From the NCBI GenBank assembly GCA_031553565.1, contig JAVBLK010000023.1, positions 18,806-82,805 on the forward strand: a DNA stretch of 64,000 bases. Direction: 5' to 3'. Positions 58,489 through 64,000 of the stretch are shown piece after piece; position 1 is the first letter of the stretch; each line of letters begins with the position of its first letter. Origin of the DNA: JAVBLK01 sp031553565 (GTDB lineage: Bacteria > Bacillota > Clostridia > Christensenellales > DUVY01). The position numbers and the translations under genes are program-made. Under the pieces are notes generated by a model. That model made no database searches, had not been told where the DNA came from, and was given only the letters and a program-made list of their open reading frames with translations.

Positions 58489-60147
58489 ATGGCTGAATTC
58501 CAATATACCCCTATAACTTTATGGCAGGACTTTGATGCTGCCGACGTCGAGACCGAGGTCAACGTTGTCCGTTCCCGCCGCAGCGGCGTTTTGCTTGTCA
58601 AATCGCTGTTTTTTTCCGGGAGCAATAAGGGGCTGGCGATATTTGCAAATCCCAGCGACCGCCCCGAAAAGAGCCGCATCTACGCGGAGTATTGCCGGCC
58701 GGCAAAGAAAGCCGCCGACAATGCGATGGCGGCGGTCATTATTGTGAACGAGCCGGGCAAGGGGATCAACGGCGCGCTGATGCGCAAGCTCTCGCGTGAG
58801 AGCGGCTGCGCCGTACTGTCGCTGGATCTTGACGGGGGCGACGAGCCGCTCTCCAGCACGAGGTACGCGCCGGACGTAAGTTACGCAAATTATTCCGCGG
58901 CGGCAAAAGCCGGTTTCGGGTTCAAGGACGCCAGAAACTCCTGTATTTACGAGTGGGCTGCGGTGACGATGAGGGCGGTCACAGTATTGTCGGCTTTTCC
59001 CGAGATCGACCCGGATAAAATAGGGCTTTTTTCGATCGGCAAGGCGTGCGATATCGGGGCGGCGGCGGCGTACCGCGATGCGCGCATAAACCGCTTATGT
59101 ATACTTTTCGGCGAGCCGAACGCCTTTTCATATGCTGACGAACGGATGCAGAAGCAGTATACCGCCGCGCTGTCGGTAAAGGCTTATGCGCAGCATATCA
59201 AGTGTCCCGTTCTGTATATGGGCGCGACAAACGAGAGCGCGTATGATATTTTCGAGGCGTGCGAGGTCTTTTCCAGAGTCCAGGCTCCCGGCGGCAGTTT
59301 ACTGTCGCTTTCAACGGGGCTTGATCACGAGATCAGCTTCGACAATAAGGAAAACCTCAGGCTGTGGTTTTCAGGGATGCAGGAGGGATTGCCGCCTCCC
59401 ACGCGCCCGGCGCTGGAATTTAATATCAGCGAGAACAAGCTTTACGGCGCGCTGGAGATGTCCGATCCGGCTGTTTCCGCCAGGCTTGTTATTTCATACG
59501 GCGCGGCGCAGGGGAAAACCAGGCACTGGGTATACCTCCCGATGCAGCAGACGGGCAAGAACGAATACATAGCGTCGGTCAAACCGTTTACCGGCCAGGC
59601 AATATTTGCATATGCCGAAGTGGTCTGCGCGGCGGGGATGCGGCTCTCTACCAGGGTCGCGGTAAAGAATCCGCCTTTTACCGGGATGCCGGAACATGCG
59701 CCGGAGCGGCGCAGGCTTATCTATAATGCCGAGGCAGGTACCGGCGGCTTTACGACGATTTCAGGCAATGTAACGTTCCACAGATTGTTAAACGTCGAGA
59801 TGAAGACGGGGCCGCTGGGACTTTCGGGCATCAGCAATAACGTGGGATATCTTGCGACATATAAGATCGGCAGCGAGCTGCACCGCGGCGGCGACGGCGA
59901 AAGCCTTTTAATTGACATTGCCGCGGGAAAATCGACGGAATTGGAGATAATAATACGCGACAGGGAAGGCGAGGAATATATTTACAGAAAGCACATAACC
60001 GCAGGCCGCTGGCAGAAGGTCGCCGCCGAGGCAAAGATGTTCAAGACCGCGGGCAACAGGCCGCTTGCGGCTTTTGACAGGGCCGCGTTGCTGTACTTTA
60101 AGCCGTCCCAGGGGCATATACTTGTATCCAGCATGCTTTGGACATAA
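58489..60147 (+). CDS. Alpha/beta-hydrolase-like protein, possibly catalytically degenerate
   Basis: A 552-residue protein. The first 300 residues resemble an alpha/beta hydrolase of the acetyl-xylan-esterase or PhoPQ-linked type: VVNEPGKGINGAL-like strand (AAVIIVNEPGKG), DPDKIGLFSIGKACDIGAAAAYRD at the nucleophile elbow, CPVLYMGATNESAYDIFEA for the acid strand, and GLDHEISFD for the histidine. The elbow reads G-L-F-S-I-G instead of G-x-S-x-G. The last 250 residues are beta-rich, possibly two Ig-like domains. GGAG precedes ATG. It follows yhaN after 32 bases, so co-transcription is possible. Confidence 0.7.
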   Translation: MAEFQYTPITLWQDFDAADVETEVNVVRSRRSGVLLVKSLFFSGSNKGLAIFANPSDRPEKSRIYAEYCRPAKKAADNAMAAVIIVNEPGKGINGALMRKLSRESGCAVLSLDLDGGDEPLSSTRYAPDVSYANYSAAAKAGFGFKDARNSCIYEWAAVTMRAVTVLSAFPEIDPDKIGLFSIGKACDIGAAAAYRDARINRLCILFGEPNAFSYADERMQKQYTAALSVKAYAQHIKCPVLYMGATNESAYDIFEACEVFSRVQAPGGSLLSLSTGLDHEISFDNKENLRLWFSGMQEGLPPPTRPALEFNISENKLYGALEMSDPAVSARLVISYGAAQGKTRHWVYLPMQQTGKNEYIASVKPFTGQAIFAYAEVVCAAGMRLSTRVAVKNPPFTGMPEHAPERRRLIYNAEAGTGGFTTISGNVTFHRLLNVEMKTGPLGLSGISNNVGYLATYKIGSELHRGGDGESLLIDIAAGKSTELEIIIRDREGEEYIYRKHITAGRWQKVAAEAKMFKTAGNRPLAAFDRAALLYFKPSQGHILVSSMLWT

Positions 60148-60234
60148 TAGGCTGCCGCAGCGGGAAAGTGATTATTAGATATATTGTGACAAAACGCCGG
60201 GTCTTTTTAATGGCACAACGCCGGTAAAATTTGT

Positions 60235-60240
60235 TATAAT
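60235..60240 (+). promoter_or_regulatory. -10 box upstream of lepB
   Basis: TATAAT, preceded by two ACAA(AA)CGCCGG copies (60188-60199 and 60216-60226) about 27 bases apart that might be operator sites. Confidence 0.4.
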
Positions 60241-60250
60241 AAAGCAATTA

Positions 60251-60300
60251 ATACTAATGCTGATCCGCGTTTTAAAATTACCAGAAACGCGGATTAGTAT
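60251..60300. repeat. Mini palindromic element, ATACTAAT family
   Basis: ATACTAATGCTGATCCGCG and AAACGCGGATTAGTAT form a hairpin around TTAAAATTACCAG. Ends match the 9110 and 9399 elements. Confidence 0.7.
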
Positions 60301-60321
60301 CAAAAGCATTGTTTTTGTATA

Positions 60322-60350
60322 TCCGGGTCCGGGGCTCTGCCCCTGGGTAC
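60322..60350. repeat. GC-rich hairpin
   Basis: GGGGCTCTGCCCC with flanking CCGGGT and TGGG pairs: a small palindrome of a kind often found in dispersed bacterial repeats. Confidence 0.4.
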
Positions 60351-60398
60351 GATACCGGTTGATTCGCTATAGTTTTGCAGGGGTGCGTACGGGAAATT

Positions 60399-61028
60399 AT
60401 GTTTAAGAGAAAGAGAAAAGCATACGACCCGGAGCTCGCGGTAAAGGAGGAAAGCCTTTTATTCGAGTTCCTGGAGATACTTCTTATCGGCCTTATCGCC
60501 GTTGCGATCGCTATGTTCATAAGGACAGAGGTCACCATCCAGCGCAACGTGGTCGGGCCGTCGATGATGCCCACATATAACAACGGATATTACGAGGGGG
60601 ATACGGTATATATAACGCGCATCTCAAAGATAAGGCGCGGCGACGTGATTGTATTCAGGGCGACGGAGAAAAAGGATTATATAAAGCGCGTCATCGGGAT
60701 CGAGGGCGATACGATAGAATTCAGAATTGAGGGCGACGGCGCATACAGGGTCTGGCGCAACGGGAAAAGGCTTCAAGAGGATTACATCTTAAAGGATTCA
60801 AACGGCGTCCCTAAGTTTACCAAGCTTGAAAGCTGCCGGCCGAACGTTGTATATACCGTTGAAGAGGATTGCTATTTCTTGATGGGCGATAACAGGGACG
60901 ACAGCCTGGACAGCCGCGATTCCTCGGTCGGGCAGATCAGTAAGAGCAGGGTGGAGGGCAAGGTGTATTTGTACGTCCCAAGGGGAGACAACTATATCAA
61001 GTCCCTTTGGCGGCAGCTTTTCGGATAG
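60399..61028 (+). CDS. lepB: Signal peptidase I
   Basis: A 209-residue membrane protease that removes signal peptides from exported proteins. One N-terminal membrane helix (LLIGLIAVAIAMFI). Box B with the catalytic serine is GPSMMPTY; Box D with the catalytic lysine is KRVIGIEGD; Box E is GDNRDDSLDSR. This is the small Bacillota form with a single anchor. ATG 60399 follows GGGAAA; a longer frame from 60375 lacks a binding site. It would serve the secreted protein encoded at 38279 among others. Confidence 0.95.
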   Translation: MFKRKRKAYDPELAVKEESLLFEFLEILLIGLIAVAIAMFIRTEVTIQRNVVGPSMMPTYNNGYYEGDTVYITRISKIRRGDVIVFRATEKKDYIKRVIGIEGDTIEFRIEGDGAYRVWRNGKRLQEDYILKDSNGVPKFTKLESCRPNVVYTVEEDCYFLMGDNRDDSLDSRDSSVGQISKSRVEGKVYLYVPRGDNYIKSLWRQLFG

Positions 61029-61124
61029 AGCACGCTGTAACGCTGATATGTTTTCATAGGAAAAGGCAAAACACAGCAGGAAGTCATTATATATTTTTAT
61101 TCACCAAGGAGTTTATTAATCGTT

Positions 61125-61985
61125 ATGGTCAAGATCGTCACGGATTCGGGCAGCGATATCCCGAAGGACTGGTATGCCAGGTACAATATCGAGGTCATAC
61201 CTATGAACGTTATTTTGGGCGGGAAGGAATATCTGGACGGCATCAATATCGGCACCGCAGACATATATAAGTATGTCGGCGACACGGGCAAGCTGCCAAA
61301 AACGTCCGCTATCTCGCCCATGGTATACCACGAGTACTTTGACAGATACAAACGGGAGGGGCACGAGGCGGTTTACATCGCTATTTCGTCCGGCATATCG
61401 GCGTCGTACGCCAACGCCGCCGCCGCGGCAAAGGAATATAAGGGCGTTTACGCCGTGGACAGCAGATCGTTAAGCTCCGGGATCGCTCTCTTGGTGCTGT
61501 ACGCATGTTCTTTACGCGATGCGGGCCTTAAGGCCGCCGATATAGCCAGGAATGTGGAAAGAAGGGCGAAAGACGTCCAATGCTCTTTCGTGGTCGATAA
61601 TCTGGAGTTTTTGTACAAGGGCGGCAGGTGCAGCGGCGTCGCAAGGTTCGCGTCCAGCCTGCTTAAGATAAAGCCGACGATTGTGATGGCTGACGGCGCG
61701 CTGTCGGTAGGCAAAAAATACATGAGCAGCCTTTCCTCCGCGCTGTTAAAATATGTTGACGACACCTTTATCCGCTGCCCCGACCCCGATCTCCGCCATA
61801 TCTTTATTACATACACGACCGCGGAACAGAGCGACGTAGATGCGATCAAGCAGAGGATACTGAAAAAGTACCCGTTTATGGAGGTGCACGAAACGCTGGC
61901 GCAGGCGACGATAACCAGCCACTGCGGCAAGGGCACCCTGGGTATATTGTACATGACAAAAGACGAAAAAGAGGGTTTGTCATAG
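61125..61985 (+). CDS. DegV family fatty-acid-binding protein
   Basis: A 286-residue member of the DegV (FakB) family. It begins VKIVTDSGSDIP, the family's N-terminal signature, and has KTSAISPMVYHEYF, VYIAISSGISASYANA (phosphate-binding), VVDNLEFLYKGGRCSG and HCGKGTLGILY near the C-terminus. In Gram-positive bacteria FakB proteins present fatty acids to the kinase FakA for phosphorylation; a fakA gene is not in the window. AAGGAG lies 13 bases before ATG. A strong terminator follows. Confidence 0.93.
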   Translation: MVKIVTDSGSDIPKDWYARYNIEVIPMNVILGGKEYLDGINIGTADIYKYVGDTGKLPKTSAISPMVYHEYFDRYKREGHEAVYIAISSGISASYANAAAAAKEYKGVYAVDSRSLSSGIALLVLYACSLRDAGLKAADIARNVERRAKDVQCSFVVDNLEFLYKGGRCSGVARFASSLLKIKPTIVMADGALSVGKKYMSSLSSALLKYVDDTFIRCPDPDLRHIFITYTTAEQSDVDAIKQRILKKYPFMEVHETLAQATITSHCGKGTLGILYMTKDEKEGLS

Positions 61986-62019
61986 GCCGGCAAAAAGGCA
62001 TATGCAATCGCTCCGAATT

Positions 62020-62033
62020 TTCATTGTTTCCCT
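62020..62033. repeat. Half end of the AAGGAAACAATGAA element family
   Basis: TTTCATTGTTTCC matches the right end of the element at 30874-30977; no partner end is seen here. Confidence 0.4.
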
Positions 62034-62049
62034 GAAAGATACGCGCGAA

Positions 62050-62087
62050 AGCGCACTGCGGGTTTATCCGCGGTGCGCTTTTTATTT
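62050..62087 (+). terminator. Terminator of the DegV-family gene
   Basis: AGCGCAC-GCGG (62050-62061) pairs with CCGC-GTGCGCT (62068-62079), followed by TTTTTATTT. The T run reaches the -35 box of the next gene. Confidence 0.85.
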
Positions 62088-62114
62088 GCGCCCGCAAGGG
62101 AAATATTATATAAT
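62086..62114 (+). promoter_or_regulatory. Promoter giving a near-leaderless Na/Pi transporter gene
   Basis: TTGCGC (62086-62091), 17-base spacer, TATAAT (62109-62114), 10 bases before ATG 62125; no ribosome binding site. Confidence 0.7.
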
Positions 62115-62124
62115 ACTCTCGATT

Positions 62125-63831
62125 ATGTTTAACTTGATTATAACTTTCCTTGCCGGTATCGCCGTTTTTATGTTCGGCATGAAGTATATGGGCGACCAGC
62201 TGGAGTCTGCGGCCGGAAAGCCGATGAGAAAGCTGTTTGCAAAAATCTCCAACAACCGCTTTGCGGGCGTCGGGATAGGCGCGGGCGTGACGGGGATCGT
62301 CCAGAGCTCCGGCGCAACGACAGTCATGGTCATCGGCCTTGTCAACGCAGGCGTTTTATCGCTGTTTCAGGCAACCAGCATAATAATGGGCGCAAATATC
62401 GGTACTACCGTTACCGGCCTTATCATTTCCTTAAAATCCTTCAATATAATGGGGATCATGGGGCTTTTCGCGTTTGTTGGCGTGTTTATGCTGCTGTTCA
62501 CAAAAAACGGCCGCGTCAAAAAAATTGCCTGTGTCCTGATCGGCGTCGGCCTGTTGTTCATCGGCCTGAATATCATGAGCGGCGCGGTGAACGGCATAAA
62601 GGACCTAAACGAGGATGCGCTGGTCAGCTTTTTTTCGGCTGTCCACAACCCGTTCTTATTGATACTGATCGGCATTTTTGTGACCGCGCTGATACAGAGC
62701 TCGTCAGTTACGACGGGTATCGTAATAATCACTATCAGCGCAAATATACAGGGCTTCGACATCCTGTCCGCGTTTTATATTATCTTAGGCACCAATATCG
62801 GGACGTGCCTTACCGCATGGCTGGCGTCGATCGGCGCGGGGGTAAACGCAAAACGCGCCGCGCTGATACACCTTTCCTTCAACGTTATCGGGACCGTACT
62901 TTTTACGGCGGTGTTCCTCTTGATAGGGAGGCATGTGCAGGATGCCTTGTACAGCGCGTTTAATTTCAGCGGTGACGGGGACGGCTTTTTCACGGCCGCC
63001 GCGCCGCAGATAGTCGCATGGTTCCACGTCGTGTTCAACGTGACTACAACCTTAGTCCTGCTGCCGTTTGTAAAAATCCTGGTCAAGTGGTCGGAATTCG
63101 TCATACGCGACAAGAACGGCAAGGTAGACTATGAAAAGCTGTACTACCTGGACGAACGTATTTTAAACACGCCGCCGATCGCGGTGGCGCAGGTGCTGAA
63201 AGAAACTATCAATCTGGGAGAGCTGGCAAAGAGCAATTTTGACCGCGCTTACCGCGGTTTGCTGGATCCGGAAGCCGCGAATCCCGCGCTTGTCGCAAAG
63301 GACGAAAAGCAGATAAACTTTATCACGCACGCTATCACACATTACCTTGTCCAGATCTCGTCGATGAACCTTTCTTCGGCGGACGAGAAGCTGATCGGGT
63401 CGCTCCACCACGTAGTGTCGGACCTGGAGCGTATCGGCGACCACGCGCAGAACATCTCGGAATTCACAGAAAAGATCGAGGCCGAGACCATCCTGCTGTC
63501 CGCGGCGGCAAGGGCGGAGCTGAAAGAGCTTTACGACGTATTGATGGAGCTGTTCGAGCTTTCGCTGCACACTTTTACGACCCGCGACGCCGGCAATCTA
63601 AAGAAGGTCAACGAGCTGGAGGAGACGGTCGATACGATGCAGCGCGAGTTTACCGACAATCATATTTTACGCCTTAAGGCGGGTGATTGCGGCGTCGAGA
63701 GCGGCGCGATATTTACCAATATCCTGTCCGATTCCGAGAGGGTCGCCGATCACCTGACCAATATTTCGTACAGCTTATTGATAAGAAAAAACCCGGCGCT
63801 GAAAAAGACGACGATCGAGGTCAAGCCTTAA
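62125..63831 (+). CDS. Na/Pi cotransporter with PhoU-like C-terminal domain
   Basis: A 568-residue NptA/YjbB-type phosphate carrier. Two inverted Na_Pi_cotrans repeats show the duplicated QSS signature: GIVQSSGATTVMVIGLVNAG (near residue 55) and ALIQSSSVTTGIVI (near residue 190). The C-terminal 200 residues (KETINLGELAKSNFD..., HHVVSDLERIGDHAQNI) are a PhoU-like helical domain. ATG 62125 gives a natural N-terminal membrane helix (NLIITFLAGIAVFMFGMK); a frame extending to 62002 would run through the upstream terminator. It should import or export phosphate. Confidence 0.93.
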   Translation: MFNLIITFLAGIAVFMFGMKYMGDQLESAAGKPMRKLFAKISNNRFAGVGIGAGVTGIVQSSGATTVMVIGLVNAGVLSLFQATSIIMGANIGTTVTGLIISLKSFNIMGIMGLFAFVGVFMLLFTKNGRVKKIACVLIGVGLLFIGLNIMSGAVNGIKDLNEDALVSFFSAVHNPFLLILIGIFVTALIQSSSVTTGIVIITISANIQGFDILSAFYIILGTNIGTCLTAWLASIGAGVNAKRAALIHLSFNVIGTVLFTAVFLLIGRHVQDALYSAFNFSGDGDGFFTAAAPQIVAWFHVVFNVTTTLVLLPFVKILVKWSEFVIRDKNGKVDYEKLYYLDERILNTPPIAVAQVLKETINLGELAKSNFDRAYRGLLDPEAANPALVAKDEKQINFITHAITHYLVQISSMNLSSADEKLIGSLHHVVSDLERIGDHAQNISEFTEKIEAETILLSAAARAELKELYDVLMELFELSLHTFTTRDAGNLKKVNELEETVDTMQREFTDNHILRLKAGDCGVESGAIFTNILSDSERVADHLTNISYSLLIRKNPALKKTTIEVKP

Positions 63832-63857
63832 CTTCGTTTTTTTACGGTAGATCATAT

Positions 63858-63878
63858 TTAGGAAACAATGAATAAATA
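63858..63878. repeat. Left end of an AAGGAAACAATGAA-family element cut by the window edge
   Basis: TTAGGAAACAATGAATAAAT parallels the left end of 30874-30977. The partner end would lie beyond 64000. Confidence 0.5.
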
Positions 63879-64000
63879 CTCGAGTTGATTTCGGACAGAT
63901 TTTTGATACAGATTTTAAATTGCCGCCGCGGGCAATGCCGGGGCATTGACAAGGCGGGAATTTAAAAGCTGTACAAAAAGATGCCGAAAGCAGCCGAAAA

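Overview
The window is one continuous stretch of a bacterial chromosome, most likely from an uncultured spore-forming Clostridia-type Bacillota of medium-to-high GC. This is inferred from gene content and order: pcrA-ligA, mini-RNase III near rlmB and a SigH-like sigma factor, dnaX-ybaB-recR, a UPF0237/UPF0210 pair, DegV, a YhaO/YhaN pair, formate-THF ligase, and a CwlJ/GerQ spore-germination pair. The genus cannot be named from sequence alone. I saw no rRNA, tRNA, CRISPR array, transposase, integrase or prophage gene, and no T-box ahead of the five tRNA-ligase genes.

Layout. 1-2.9 kb: 3' end of galM, a small unknown gene, and a DUF4143 ATPase gene between inverted repeat copies. 2.9-7.4 kb: pcrA, ligA and a 31-codon ORF. 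7.5-9.1 kb: two minus-strand genes. 9.1-11.2 kb: palindromic elements, then a membrane protein with a Lys/Glu-rich linker and a duplicated domain. 11.3-12.7 kb: asnS. 12.7-14.8 kb: an AT-rich two-gene ATPase/TOPRIM-like island that resembles phage-defence modules. 14.8-19.6 kb: a phosphoesterase, a NYN protein, ychF, argS. 20-24.3 kb: a two-component system, membrane proteins, mrnC. 24.3-30.9 kb: an Xre-type regulator, thyA-fic-folA, rlmB, a SigH-like gene, dnaX-ybaB-recR. 31-34.2 kb: gerQ and cwlJ (minus), an rRNA methyltransferase, a Cys-rich protein. 34.3-38.2 kb: an ACT protein, tandem palindromic repeats, UPF0210, pepF. 38.3-48.8 kb: a secreted protein, typA, dnaB, a GPH transporter, fhs, glnS, a membrane protein. 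48.8-64 kb: purM (minus), a short alaS, cysE-x-cysS, yhaO-yhaN, an esterase-like protein, lepB, degV and a Na/Pi transporter.

Most genes are ordinary housekeeping. Three things stand out. First, about ten genes have a -10 box only 6-10 bases before the start codon and no ribosome binding site, so they look leaderless. Leaderless starts are well known in Actinobacteria and Deinococcus but are not expected to be common in Bacillota. Second, intergenic regions are loaded with long imperfect palindromes that have shared ends and no transposase (MITE-like); one is tandemly duplicated inside an operon and one contains a copy of the repeat flanking the DUF4143 ATPase. Third, the AT-rich ATPase/TOPRIM pair has its own consensus promoter and looks horizontally acquired.

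Working together: pcrA, ligA, dnaX, recR, dnaB and yhaO/N serve replication and repair. thyA, folA, fhs and purM link one-carbon metabolism to nucleotide synthesis. asnS, argS, glnS, alaS, cysS, rlmB, the RlmL-like gene, mrnC, typA and ychF serve translation. cwlJ-gerQ and the SigH-like factor point to a sporulation cycle.
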